NCBI RefSeq assembly: GCF_038003045.1
Contig: NZ_JBBOOK010000001.1
Location: 2,108,001 to 2,172,000 of the forward strand
Source: Sporosarcina sp. FSL W7-1349
GTDB taxonomy: Bacteria; Bacillota; Bacilli; Bacillales_A; Planococcaceae
Length of the DNA stretch: 64,000 nt
Reading direction: 5' to 3'
The notes beneath the pieces were generated by a model. It was not told the DNA's origin. It worked only from the letters and a program-made list of their open reading frames with translations, and did no database searches. The position numbers were made by a program, and so were the translations under genes. Shown here in pieces: positions 1 to 8,924 of the stretch (positions are counted from its first letter, which is position 1; each line of letters opens with the position of its first letter).

Positions 1-69
1 TGACGAACAAACTTTTTAAATATTTGACCAATTTATCTTCAATATATGATTCATTTCGATATAAAATAA

Positions 70-94
70 AAAAAGTAAGGGCGGGTACCCTTAC
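70..94 (-). terminator. Intrinsic terminator of the two-component operon
   Basis: On the minus strand a GTAAGGG/CCCTTAC stem is followed by a run of seven T. It lies directly after the stop of the membrane-protein gene that ends at 91, so it closes the three-gene operon. Confidence 0.8.
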
Positions 95-1236
95 AATTGA
101 AAGTTCTTCTGTTCGACTGGACCGAATAGGATGAGGACAGCGGCTAATAGGAAGGAACTGCAGGCCCCTCCGAGTATGCCCAGCGGAATCGTAAAAACCA
201 GTCCAACCAACAAGCCGATACAGAGACCGAAAATGAAACTGATTCTCGTTTGATAGATAGAGGAAACCGGCACGGCGATCAACCCGCATAGAGGGGACCA
301 GAACAGTCCGAAATAAAGAAAAGCATCCAGCAAAGTGATGTTCGCATAGGGCACAACCAGTCCCGGAATCAGTATACAAATTCCAATCAGCAATAGATTA
401 GACTTGTTGGATCCGCCCTTCACGGACTCCCATAATTTGATGAAAATGAAAAAGATCATAAAAATGGTGATCGACATGAAAAGGATCTGGGCGAACTGTC
501 CGCCGAAGCGATTGATCACCTGGATGCTCACCCGGTCGCTAAGATCCGGCAAAACCGCCTGCGCCCGACCGAGAAATGAAATCGCTCCGAACGAAATCAT
601 GACAATGGAGGAAATGATAGCCGCAATCAGGTAGGGGACAAAGCGTGCTTGTTCTTTATGATGGATATCCACCATCCTATATAAATACTGGCGAGCCACC
701 AATAGGATTCCGAGGCTGGCTACGAGCAACCAAGTAGCAGGCCGGTCAAATCTCAACAATTCCGTGTAAAGGAAATGGATTCCCGAATAGACCGTAGGAA
801 TACTGACTTTCAAATACACGAGAGTCGGAATCAAAAACGAAATAGCGATGCCGAGCAGAACTGTTGCGACGGCGACCAACTTCGGATTGAATTTATATAG
901 ATAAAAGACGAATAGCGGCACGGTCGCCATCAAGATGATATGGATGAGCGTCATATAGATAAAGTCCGTTTCCGTTAAAATGATCTTCAAGACGAGGAAA
1001 ATGCAAAAGATGACTTCAATAATGTAAACTCCCTTAATCGCACTTCTTAAGATAGGGTCCTGTATTGCGACAGGTTTCCGGTTCTGTGTAAAATAAAAGG
1101 CGATGAACGACAATGCCCACATGCTGGAGTAACCCAGCAGCCCCAGTACCCCATGATCATACGTAATCTGCGCAGCAAGGAAAAAAGCAAGAGGCGTCAT
1201 TAAAGGAAGTAGCAGATAAATGATATTGGAAGCCAT
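91..1236 (-). CDS. Polytopic membrane protein, last gene of a two-component operon
   Basis: A 381-residue, very hydrophobic protein with about ten predicted membrane segments and short loops; no catalytic motif or known transporter signature is visible to me. It starts with ATG 6 bases after the stop of the response-regulator gene and is followed by a terminator, so it is co-transcribed with the histidine kinase and response regulator. That position suggests either a membrane partner of the signalling system or its target, for example a signal-sensing component for the kinase, whose own sensor region is minimal. I do not recognise the family, and the function is not assigned. Confidence 0.75.
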   Translation of the reverse strand: MASNIIYLLLPLMTPLAFFLAAQITYDHGVLGLLGYSSMWALSFIAFYFTQNRKPVAIQDPILRSAIKGVYIIEVIFCIFLVLKIILTETDFIYMTLIHIILMATVPLFVFYLYKFNPKLVAVATVLLGIAISFLIPTLVYLKVSIPTVYSGIHFLYTELLRFDRPATWLLVASLGILLVARQYLYRMVDIHHKEQARFVPYLIAAIISSIVMISFGAISFLGRAQAVLPDLSDRVSIQVINRFGGQFAQILFMSITIFMIFFIFIKLWESVKGGSNKSNLLLIGICILIPGLVVPYANITLLDAFLYFGLFWSPLCGLIAVPVSSIYQTRISFIFGLCIGLLVGLVFTIPLGILGGACSSFLLAAVLILFGPVEQKNFQL

Positions 1237-1242
1237 TCCGGC

Positions 1243-2298
1243 TCAGCTCACTTCACTGCGATATTTGCTCGGGGATACACCCGTGAACTTCTTGAAACAG
1301 ACTGCGAAATAAGCTGCGCTATTAAATCCGACCATATCCGAAACGACTTCCACATTGTAATTTTTCAGAAGAAGCTCTTTCGCTCGTTCAATTCGGATAT
1401 CCAGTAAGATCTCGGTAAAGGTCTTCCCATATTCCTTCTTCAGCAATCTGTTCAGATGGGAGGAGCTTACATGAACAGTCTTCGCCGCGTCGGTCAAGCT
1501 GATATTCTTATCATAATTTTCCCTGATGTAATGCAGGAACAGATGGAAGGTGGAACGATTCCTTTCATGATAGTCCCGGATCGCTTGTGCATAGGCGGCT
1601 TTCATTGACCTGCTTTCCCCATAGCCATATAAGATTTGATCCGGGGAGTTTAAGTTATGCAGCAAGATCTGATCGGTAATGTAGGATGAATGGCTTCTCA
1701 ATGTCAGCAATAACGTAAATTCGTTAATGTCCTGAGGGGATTTGAGCAGTTTGATATCCTTTTGGGTATGAGCGATTTGATTTATCCAATTGCAATTATT
1801 ATTTTGGATGACGAACATGGCCTCCGGCAGGAAACTTAAGTTGTCCATCGCTTCTTCATCGGACAAATTGCTTTCCGAAAAAAGGCTACGTTCAATGATA
1901 GATTGAATGATAAACGCCCGCTTTTCATTCCATTCGGTAAAGAGTGCTTCCATTTTGCCAAAAAGCTTCTTGAATTGATCTTCTGTGAACGGTTTTAGTA
2001 AATAGCCGACCGCTCCATGCTCCATTGCTCTTTGGGCATAATTGAAATCATCGAAGGCGGAGATGATGGAAACAATCGTATCGGGCCAATGCCGGTGTAT
2101 TTCATTCAGAACTTCCAGTCCGTTCATACCAGGCATTTTAATATCCAGAAAAACGATATCCATTTTATTGGACTGAAGTTGGTCAATCGCCTCTAATCCA
2201 TTTTCGGCTTTGTGGATTTCGTAGTCGCCGATGTCTTTGATCATTTTCTCCAAAGTCTGCAATTCCAATGGTTCGTCATCAACTAGCAAGATCCTCAT
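1243..2298 (-). CDS. Response regulator, YesN-type (receiver + AraC HTH)
   Basis: A 351-residue regulator. The N-terminal receiver domain (about residues 1-120) shows the acidic pair D7/D8, the phospho-acceptor D52 in a LDIKMPG context and the lysine K102 in LLKPF. The middle region (about 125-250) is a linker without a recognised fold. The last 100 residues form an AraC/XylS double helix-turn-helix ending in the typical GFNSAAYFAVCFKKFTGVSP stretch. This is the layout of YesN-like regulators that act on neighbouring carbohydrate or peptide transport genes. The start overlaps the upstream kinase gene by 20 bases, indicating translational coupling. A peptide-type binding-protein gene lies immediately upstream of the operon on the same strand and is a plausible target. 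Confidence 0.9.
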   Translation of the reverse strand: MRILLVDDEPLELQTLEKMIKDIGDYEIHKAENGLEAIDQLQSNKMDIVFLDIKMPGMNGLEVLNEIHRHWPDTIVSIISAFDDFNYAQRAMEHGAVGYLLKPFTEDQFKKLFGKMEALFTEWNEKRAFIIQSIIERSLFSESNLSDEEAMDNLSFLPEAMFVIQNNNCNWINQIAHTQKDIKLLKSPQDINEFTLLLTLRSHSSYITDQILLHNLNSPDQILYGYGESRSMKAAYAQAIRDYHERNRSTFHLFLHYIRENYDKNISLTDAAKTVHVSSSHLNRLLKKEYGKTFTEILLDIRIERAKELLLKNYNVEVVSDMVGFNSAAYFAVCFKKFTGVSPSKYRSEVS

Positions 2299-3073
2299 AA
2301 AGTCCTTCCCCCCTTATACTGATGGAACAGACTGTGCCATTCTGCATATTCTTGATCGTCAAATCGCTCTTCTCGCCATAGAAATGTTGGATGCGTTCGT
2401 ACGTGTTCACAATGCCAATTCCAAGAATGGCCGATTTGACTCGATCTCGTTTCCAGTTGTTGAACTGGCCGATGATTTGTTGAGAAATGCCTACTCCGTT
2501 GTCATGGATGCGGATTGTAAAATCCTCCCCCTTCTCAATGGTGATTTTGATGAACCCGCCACGGACATTCGGTTCGATACCATGCTTGCAGGCATTCTCC
2601 ACCAATGGCTGGATGGAAAGCATTGGGATTTTGACATTGGCGCAATCTTCCGGACACTCTATCTCCCATTCCAAACGCTTCCCGAATCGCATCTTCTGAA
2701 TCTGCAAATACATTTGGACACTGTTCAGCTCTTCCTCCACACTAACGAGCTGCTGAGAGTCCCGCAGCGTATAGCGGAGCAGAGTGGAAATCGCTTGGAT
2801 CGAACTGACTGCGTCGTCATTCTTGTCCAATCGGATCAGAGAGGTGATCGTATTCAACGAGTTGAAGAGGAAGTGGGGATGAATTTGCGAGGTGAGATTG
2901 CTGATCTGGGCATCCTTCAATAGATATTCCAGATCGTTTTTCCTTTTCTCCATCTTCAAATAGTCATTCTCCTTTTCGACAATCAATAACGAAACAAGCG
3001 TCGATAAACTGCCGATTCCCCCGACAATCCCAAGCACAATGAGAAAGGTGAACAATGGTTGCGACAAGATCAT
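2279..3073 (-). CDS. Sensor histidine kinase, YesM/LytS type, minimal sensor
   Basis: A 264-residue kinase, much shorter than typical YesM proteins (about 580). It has one N-terminal membrane segment (residues about 7-32), a short coiled coil (33-60), then the HisKA_7TM/His_kinase motif IHPHFLFNSLN with the phospho-acceptor H67. The HATPase domain follows with the N box QPLVENACKHGI and a DNGVGIS G box. There is no extracellular sensor domain, so the signal must come through the membrane or from a partner. The polytopic protein encoded at the end of the operon is the obvious candidate. The gene overlaps the response regulator by 20 bases. Confidence 0.9.
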   Translation of the reverse strand: MILSQPLFTFLIVLGIVGGIGSLSTLVSLLIVEKENDYLKMEKRKNDLEYLLKDAQISNLTSQIHPHFLFNSLNTITSLIRLDKNDDAVSSIQAISTLLRYTLRDSQQLVSVEEELNSVQMYLQIQKMRFGKRLEWEIECPEDCANVKIPMLSIQPLVENACKHGIEPNVRGGFIKITIEKGEDFTIRIHDNGVGISQQIIGQFNNWKRDRVKSAILGIGIVNTYERIQHFYGEKSDLTIKNMQNGTVCSISIRGEGLYEDLAS

Positions 3074-3187
3074 TGCACATCATCCTCTCTCACTTTTCTG
3101 AATGTTGTAATTATTATAACTGACATGAGGATATATTACTATAGGACTTTAGAAGACAAGCTTTTTCCCAGTAGAAATTTCATTTCA

Positions 3188-3221
3188 ATAAAAAGGACGA
3201 AGGTATTAACCCTCGCCCTTT
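3188..3221 (-). terminator. Intrinsic terminator of the binding-protein gene
   Basis: On the minus strand AAGGGCGAGG pairs with CTTCGTCCTT (with G-U pairs) and is followed by TTTATT, directly after the stop at 3225. Confidence 0.75.
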
Positions 3222-3224
3222 GCC

Positions 3225-4880
3225 TTATTTGAATTTAACGTCTTTCAAGAACGAATCCCAATACCACATGGCTTTCATCGTGTAACCCTCGACATCCGTG
3301 TTCGCGACGAACATTTGCTTCGGATGGTCGATCATGATCCATGGAGTATCTTCAGCGATGATCTTTTCAGCTTTGATCATCAGTTCCGTTCTTTCTTTGT
3401 CATCCGTCAAAGCGACTTGCTCGTCCAAGTATTTGTCAACTTCACTATTGCTATATTTGGAGAAGTTGGAGCCGCCGTCAACACTGTTGCTTGAATGGAA
3501 GACCGGTTGCAAGTTTCCAACAGCGTCCGGGAAGTCAGCGCCCCACGTCTGCATCATCATATCGTAATCTTTGTTTCCGAACGCACGAGTGTTGGCTTCC
3601 TCCGTCGTCACTTTCTCAATCTCCAGATCGATACCCAATGGTTTGACCGCCGCCTGCAATGCAAGGGCTGTATTCAATTTCAAAGTGTCGCTTTCCGTCA
3701 TGATCGTGGCGCTGAATCCATCCGGCACGGAGGATTTCGCCAAATATTCCTTTGCTTTTTCTATGTCATATTCGTAGCCCGGAAGCTCTTCATAGGCTTC
3801 TTCCCATAAATCCGAGTTAAATATCCATAATGCCGGGCCGACTGGAACCGCTTTTGCAGGTGAGCCTGAATCTTTGACGATCTTTTCCATGATTTTCTGT
3901 TTGTCCAACGCATAGTTCATAGCTTTTCGAACGTTGACGTCATTGAGCGGCTCCCGCTCGACGTTGATTGCGACAAAGTTGCTCATATAGCTGTCGACGG
4001 CATCGATATTCACATTATCCATCGCTTGGACAACTTCGATCAGGTCAAGCGGCAAGTTGATTGTCGCGGTCACTTGGCCCGTTTTCAACCCGGTGACGAC
4101 CGTATTCCCTTCCGGCAGCATTTTGTAGACGATCTTATCCAAGTAAGGACCAGCCGATTTATCCCAATAATTTTCGTTCTTCTTCAAAGTGATTTCGGAT
4201 CCCGTTTTCCATTCTACATACTCAAAAGGACCGGTCCCCATCACTCCGCCGTCCGGCTTTCCGAAGTTCGCTTCATTTTCCTCATAATACGCTTTGCTGA
4301 TGATATGGCCAGCTGTCGTACCGACCGCATAGCGCCATAGGATATCCGGCTGCTTCAATTTCACCGTGACTTCCCAATCCCCTGTCGCCTCTATGGATTC
4401 CACATTACTGTACATCCATCCAACATAAGAGGCGGTAGCCGGATCCATCGTGCGTTCCATTGAAAATATGACGTCATCAATAGTCATCGGCGAGCCATCC
4501 GAGAAATTGACATCGTCGCGAATCTGATAGACATATGTTGTCGGATCAACCGCTTCCCACGACTTCGCCAGCAATGGCTGCAGTTGCCCGTTCTCATCAA
4601 ACTGCAACAACCCTTCCGTAATTTGGGTCACGACCGGATTCGTCGCAAAGTCGTACGAAAACGCAGGATCCAGCGCAATGATATCTCCCGGCAATGCAAA
4701 AGTCAGAGTTCCTCCTTCCCCGCTGCCTTCGCCTTCCGCATTGCTATCCGCACTCGCATTCTCTTCGTTACTTGTCCCATCCTCTTTCTTTTCAGCGTCA
4801 GCCGAGTCATCCGAACATGCCGCTAGAATGGAAGCTAGTGCTAACATCATAAGTAAAAATAAAAATTTTGTTATCCTCAT
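3225..4880 (-). CDS. ABC transporter substrate-binding lipoprotein (SBP_bac_5, peptide family)
   Basis: A 551-residue extracytoplasmic solute-binding protein of the DppA/OppA/NikA superfamily. The signal peptide ends in a lipobox LAAC with C22 as the lipid-modified residue, followed by an acidic, Ser/Asn/Glu-rich linker (about 25-58). The mature part begins with the family start region GGTLTFALPGDIIALDPAF and contains the typical VGWMYSNVESIEATGDWEV and GTGPFEYVEWKTGSEITLK regions. No permease or ATPase gene is adjacent, so it is an orphan receptor that must use a transporter encoded elsewhere. It is transcribed alone and has its own terminator. The likely ligand is a peptide or similar amine compound, given the peptidase and amidase genes next door; this is inference. 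Confidence 0.92.
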   Translation of the reverse strand: MRITKFLFLLMMLALASILAACSDDSADAEKKEDGTSNEENASADSNAEGEGSGEGGTLTFALPGDIIALDPAFSYDFATNPVVTQITEGLLQFDENGQLQPLLAKSWEAVDPTTYVYQIRDDVNFSDGSPMTIDDVIFSMERTMDPATASYVGWMYSNVESIEATGDWEVTVKLKQPDILWRYAVGTTAGHIISKAYYEENEANFGKPDGGVMGTGPFEYVEWKTGSEITLKKNENYWDKSAGPYLDKIVYKMLPEGNTVVTGLKTGQVTATINLPLDLIEVVQAMDNVNIDAVDSYMSNFVAINVEREPLNDVNVRKAMNYALDKQKIMEKIVKDSGSPAKAVPVGPALWIFNSDLWEEAYEELPGYEYDIEKAKEYLAKSSVPDGFSATIMTESDTLKLNTALALQAAVKPLGIDLEIEKVTTEEANTRAFGNKDYDMMMQTWGADFPDAVGNLQPVFHSSNSVDGGSNFSKYSNSEVDKYLDEQVALTDDKERTELMIKAEKIIAEDTPWIMIDHPKQMFVANTDVEGYTMKAMWYWDSFLKDVKFK

Positions 4881-4998
4881 AGCCTTCCCCCCACATGTAT
4901 AATTTTACGCCTGAGTATATTATTCCAGTTGCCCGCTCCAAAAAGTTTAAGTAATTTGCCATAGTATCTTAAATATTCAATCAATTCTTTAAGCTTTA

Positions 4999-5027
4999 TT
5001 GACTTTCCATTTTGCGTACTCTAAATT
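4999..5027 (+). promoter_or_regulatory. Putative sigma-A promoter for the amidase gene
   Basis: TTGACT and TAAATT are separated by 17 bases, about 47 bases before the ATG at 5074. A GGGGG ribosome site lies about 10 bases before that ATG. Confidence 0.5.
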
Positions 5028-5073
5028 TAACCTCAACAACTGAAATACCTATTAATAAAGGGGGCCTCATCAT

Positions 5074-5985
5074 ATGCACGTGCTTCAAAAAGAGCAATCC
5101 GTCTACAAGTTCGACAAGGACAATACGCCTGCTTTGACAATCGAATCCGGGGAAAATGTGCTTTTCAATACATTCGACTGTTTCAGCGATCAAATTCAAT
5201 CCGAAGATCAGCTCGTCACGTCAATCGACTTTTCGGCGGTTAACCCAGCAACAGGACCCGTCTATGTCAAAGGTGCACAGCCCGGTAATATTTTGAAAGT
5301 CGATATCCATGACATCCAAGTACGAGACTGGGGAGTCATCAGCACATTGCCCGACATCGGCATTCTCGTCCACACAGTAGATCCGAAAACGAAGATCGTA
5401 AAGGTGGAAGATCACAAAATCGTGCACTTCAACGAAGAGATCAGCTTTGAAGCGAAGCCAATGATCGGTGTCATCGGATGTGCGCCGGCTGGTGAGGGGA
5501 TCGATAATATGTACCCCGGGGACCATGGAGGGAATCTGGACAACCATGTCATCAAAAAAGGGACGACCGTCTACTTGCCGGTGAACGTCGAAGGAGCCTT
5601 ATTCGGTCTCGGCGATATTCATGCGTCCATGGGAGATGGTGAGATTTGCGGAACAGGAGTGGAAATCGCCGCTTCAGTCGAAACAACACTCACAACGATC
5701 AGCGGACAAACAATTCCTCGGCCGATGGTGGAAACGAAGGACAGTTGGTACACAGTTGCTTCAAACGCGAGCACCGATCGCGCCATCCAGATCGCTTGCG
5801 AGGATATGCAGACGTTGCTCGCTAAAAAATGGGGTTTATCATTGGTGGATGCTTATTTGCTCATGTCTGTTGCGGGGGATGTCCAATTATGCCAATGCTG
5901 CAAACCCAATCCAGGGTCTGATTTGGAAGTCATTGCACGTTTCCGCATGCCGAAGTTGGCGGGGATGTCACCTTTGATTCAATGA
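5074..5985 (+). CDS. Acetamidase/formamidase family protein
   Basis: A 303-residue protein of the FmdA/AmdA family, which hydrolyses short-chain amides to ammonia and a carboxylate, normally in the cytoplasm. Family features visible are the SIDFSAVNPATGPVYVKGA start of the beta-sandwich, the GVIGCAPAGEG loop, the HGGNLDN segment with its metal-ligand-type His and Asp, and GLGDIHASMGDGEICGTGVE. The length matches the family. The start is the ATG after a GGGGG ribosome site. The iminopeptidase gene starts 30 bases downstream, so the two are probably one transcript. The exact amide substrate cannot be read from the sequence. Confidence 0.92.
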   Translation: MHVLQKEQSVYKFDKDNTPALTIESGENVLFNTFDCFSDQIQSEDQLVTSIDFSAVNPATGPVYVKGAQPGNILKVDIHDIQVRDWGVISTLPDIGILVHTVDPKTKIVKVEDHKIVHFNEEISFEAKPMIGVIGCAPAGEGIDNMYPGDHGGNLDNHVIKKGTTVYLPVNVEGALFGLGDIHASMGDGEICGTGVEIAASVETTLTTISGQTIPRPMVETKDSWYTVASNASTDRAIQIACEDMQTLLAKKWGLSLVDAYLLMSVAGDVQLCQCCKPNPGSDLEVIARFRMPKLAGMSPLIQ

Positions 5986-6015
5986 ATAACTTGAAAAAGA
6001 AGAGGAGGAATTGAA

Positions 6016-6939
6016 ATGACAGGAAGTACAAAGATCATTCCAATCACCGGCGGATACCATGTATGGACGCGAAAAGTAGGAGACAGCCCCATCAAAATCC
6101 TACTATTGCACGGCGGACCCGGAAGCACCCATGAGTATTTGGAGTCGTTCCAAGACTATTTGCCGGACGCCGGGATCGAGATCTATTTTTATGACCAGTT
6201 AGGTTCCTACCATTCTGATCAGCCTGATGATCCTTCCTTATGGACAATCGAACGTTTCCGTGAGGAGGTGGAAGAGGTTCGGAAAGCACTTGGATTGGAG
6301 CAATTTTATCTGTTCGGTTCCTCATGGGGTGGATTTCTGGCAATTGAATATGCACTGAAATATCAACAGCATCTGAAAGGATTAATCATCTCCAACATGA
6401 CCGCCAGCATCCCGTCCTACGTCAAAAAAATCAATGAGCTCCGGAATGCGTTGCCTGTAGAAATCATCAAACAGCTGGAGAAGTACGAGGAAAAAGAGGA
6501 TTATCAAAACCCGGAGTATGAAGAGCTGCTCCATGAGCATCTATACTCGAAACATATTTGCCGCTTGGACCCTTGGCCGGACGGCGTTGTACGGGGCCTC
6601 TCCAACATCAACCCGCAAGTGTACAACACGATGCAAGGGCCAAATGAATTCGTCGTCATCGGTACGTTCAAAGATTGGGACCGCTGGGATGACCTGCACC
6701 AAATCAAAGTACCGACACTTCTGTTAGGAGCGAAATACGACACGATGGCGGTGGAAGATAAAGAAGAAATGGGCAGAAGGATTCCGAATTCCCGCGTCGC
6801 CATCTGCCCGAACGGCAGCCATCTTGCCATGTGGGATGATGCGGATGTTTATTTTGGGTTTATCAAAGAGTTTGTGAGGGATGTAGAGGAAAGTGCCTTC
6901 GGTCTAGTTCCAATGAGTTCTCTGACTAATCAGTCTTAA
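6016..6939 (+). CDS. pip: Proline iminopeptidase (alpha/beta hydrolase, S33)
   Basis: A 307-residue cytoplasmic alpha/beta hydrolase that releases N-terminal proline from peptides. The oxyanion-hole motif HGGPG is at residues 32-36 and the nucleophile elbow GSSWGG gives S103. The remaining triad residues are probably D242 (AKYDTM) and H269 (NGSHLAMW). Length and motif order match the proline iminopeptidase/tricorn-interacting factor F1 group. It is 30 bases downstream of the amidase with an AGGAGG ribosome site. The neighbourhood (peptide-binding lipoprotein, amidase, hydantoinase) supports a role in using peptide-derived compounds. Confidence 0.92.
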   Translation: MTGSTKIIPITGGYHVWTRKVGDSPIKILLLHGGPGSTHEYLESFQDYLPDAGIEIYFYDQLGSYHSDQPDDPSLWTIERFREEVEEVRKALGLEQFYLFGSSWGGFLAIEYALKYQQHLKGLIISNMTASIPSYVKKINELRNALPVEIIKQLEKYEEKEDYQNPEYEELLHEHLYSKHICRLDPWPDGVVRGLSNINPQVYNTMQGPNEFVVIGTFKDWDRWDDLHQIKVPTLLLGAKYDTMAVEDKEEMGRRIPNSRVAICPNGSHLAMWDDADVYFGFIKEFVRDVEESAFGLVPMSSLTNQS

Positions 6940-7239
6940 AAATAACCACTCATGCAGCAATACATCTTAGATGCAGTTAAGCTTGTTATATTAAGCAACG
7001 AGGAACTGTCCGAAAATTAATTTTCCAGCAGCTATATGAACAAAAAGCAAGGGCTTGTGTGGAAACGACTCAACCAAACGAACAGCGAAGGGTTCGATTC
7101 ACCTTAATTACTGAGAAATTTGCAGAAATTAAGGCATATTCACTATGTGCGCATATAGACTGAAACCCGGAGCAAGATGTGAACAACGCCTAATGCAAAG
7201 GTTGTCCACGGGCCTAGATTTTATAATTTCTTAAGCAGC
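6940..7239. other. Intergenic region, no gene recognised
   Basis: About 300 bases between the iminopeptidase and the symporter terminator. Short open stretches exist in several frames, but none has a ribosome site or a family I recognise. It may hold a decayed gene. Confidence 0.4.
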
Positions 7240-7285
7240 AAAAAAGCAGTTGGAGAAAAACTAGACATTTTTCTCCGACTACTTT
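7240..7285 (-). terminator. Intrinsic terminator of the symporter/hydantoinase operon
   Basis: On the minus strand AGTCGGAGAAAAA pairs with TTTTTCTCCAACTGCT and is followed by TTTTTTG, beginning at the stop of the symporter gene. Confidence 0.8.
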
Positions 7286-8728
7286 TCAAGTGCCTGAACT
7301 TTCAGCAGAACTAAGTATTCGGTTTTTTAACGGCCTCGTCTCTATGAAGGTTCCTATAATAAGGACGAGTAATGTGAACGGCAATCCGATTAATACCGGA
7401 TCGAGCGCCCATACAAATACAACTCCTCCTTCTACCGAATTGGCTGCCTGGTTGCCTATGATGATACCTATTATAGTCCCAACGGCACCAACGATCATGG
7501 CTGCAATCGTGGAATAATACGCTCTTCGAACCCGTCTCCAGAATACAACCGCCACAAGAACTGGCGCGAGGGAGGCCGCCATAATTCTTCCGCCTGTTAG
7601 CAACAACTCCAAAATATAAGGCAAAGAACGGCCAATTAATGTCCCAACGACAGCAACGGCAACTACAGAAATCCGTGAAACCATTACAACACTCTTTTCA
7701 GATGCATCTGGCCTGATCCATTGTTTGTAGAGATCATGCGAAATATTAGAAGCCGTAGTTAGTACAGTAGAACTTAATGTTGAAATACACGAAGCTACTA
7801 CAATGACAGCGAATATAATACTGCCTATAGAACCGAATAATGTAGTGACGCTCATGAAGGCATCATTCGGACTCACTGTCGGGAAAATGACAACCGCTAC
7901 TACGCCAACTAGGAATGGAACCATATACCATGCTAGCGCAATGCCCCCACCTAGTAAAAAAGATTTCTTTGCAACTTTATCACTTTCCGCTGATAATCCC
8001 CGTTGGATCAAAGTTTGATATCCAACGCAAGTAAGCGCTCCCGAAAGAATCCATGCTAAACTTTGTGATCCTCCTGCGTTCCACACATTAATATGTGTAG
8101 TTGGAATCTGATTAATAAAAGATTCCCATCCGCCTATATAAGCGATGCCTAGCGGAATCATAATAGTAGTCCCTACTAGCAAGAGAACCGCTTGTAATGT
8201 ATCCGTTATCATAACGGCCCACATCCCACCGGTCACTGTAAAAAACAAGGTAACCAGTAAAGTGACAACCAAAGCCATATCCAATGAAATTTCAAAAACC
8301 GAGCTTAGGACGACAGCCATACCGATAGACGCACCTGCTGTTACAGCGACATCCCGGCACATCACCAATATGACGGCGACTACTTGATGCTGCCATCCAA
8401 ATAGCCGATGAAATAGTTCGGGAGTCGTGACAATATTCGCTCTTCTCAATCTTGGGATAAACCAAATCCCCATCCACATTAATATAGCGATAAACCCTAA
8501 ACTAGCAAAATATGCGGAAATGCCCAACGAAAATCCGCTTCCCCCATAGCCAAGCAATGTAGCGGAGTTGATCAATGTAGCAATAATTCCACCCGTAACG
8601 AGCCAGGTCGGTACAGCCCGTCCTGCCAAAATATAGTCATCGGAATCTTTCCGACTCATCTTTTTAGCAGCAAGTGGTCCAATAATGGCCAACAGTAAGA
8701 AATAAATGATAAAGATTGTCAATGCCAT
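7286..8728 (-). CDS. Sodium:solute symporter (SSS family)
   Basis: A 480-residue transporter of the PutP/PanF-like SSS family with about 13 membrane segments. It begins with a short N-terminal helix and the DDYILAGR stretch, followed by the family regions LINSATLLGYGGSGFSLG and ITDTLQAVLLLVGT. It is the last gene of an operon with hydantoinase subunits and a 49-residue membrane protein, so the cargo is probably a hydantoin, oxoproline or related amino-acid derivative. The start is ATG with a GGTGG ribosome site, 31 bases after the small gene. Sodium coupling is inferred from the family. Confidence 0.9.
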   Translation of the reverse strand: MALTIFIIYFLLLAIIGPLAAKKMSRKDSDDYILAGRAVPTWLVTGGIIATLINSATLLGYGGSGFSLGISAYFASLGFIAILMWMGIWFIPRLRRANIVTTPELFHRLFGWQHQVVAVILVMCRDVAVTAGASIGMAVVLSSVFEISLDMALVVTLLVTLFFTVTGGMWAVMITDTLQAVLLLVGTTIMIPLGIAYIGGWESFINQIPTTHINVWNAGGSQSLAWILSGALTCVGYQTLIQRGLSAESDKVAKKSFLLGGGIALAWYMVPFLVGVVAVVIFPTVSPNDAFMSVTTLFGSIGSIIFAVIVVASCISTLSSTVLTTASNISHDLYKQWIRPDASEKSVVMVSRISVVAVAVVGTLIGRSLPYILELLLTGGRIMAASLAPVLVAVVFWRRVRRAYYSTIAAMIVGAVGTIIGIIIGNQAANSVEGGVVFVWALDPVLIGLPFTLLVLIIGTFIETRPLKNRILSSAESSGT

Positions 8729-8759
8729 TTAAAACCCACCTTTCCCTCGCTAATTTTGG

Positions 8760-8909
8760 TTATCCTCCCAATACGATGGACCATAGATATACGTATGCCA
8801 TGGCTAAACCAGTGAAGACGAGCAAAGCACCAATCATCTTAACGGGAGGAGACGCGATCTCATCCATTTCGCTCAAAATCGTATCATCGAACTGCCTACT
8901 TTTTTTCAT
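8760..8909 (-). CDS. 49-residue single-pass membrane protein ahead of the symporter
   Basis: A complete small gene: ATG at 8909 after an AAGGAGG ribosome site, and TAA at 8760. The product has a charged N-terminus (MKKSRQFDDTILSEMDEIAS) and one hydrophobic helix ending in VYLWSIVLGG. It lies in the 196-base space between the hydantoinase B gene and the symporter, in the same direction. Small membrane proteins encoded just before SSS transporters often act as accessory subunits, and that role is suggested here only by position. Confidence 0.75.
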   Translation of the reverse strand: MKKSRQFDDTILSEMDEIASPPVKMIGALLVFTGLAMAYVYLWSIVLGG

Positions 8910-8924
8910 TGGAAAGGCCTCCTT

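Noticed and set aside
2231..2923. 230-codon open frame on + opposite the histidine kinase
   Set aside because: It is entirely antisense to two well-supported genes, has no ribosome site and no recognised motif.
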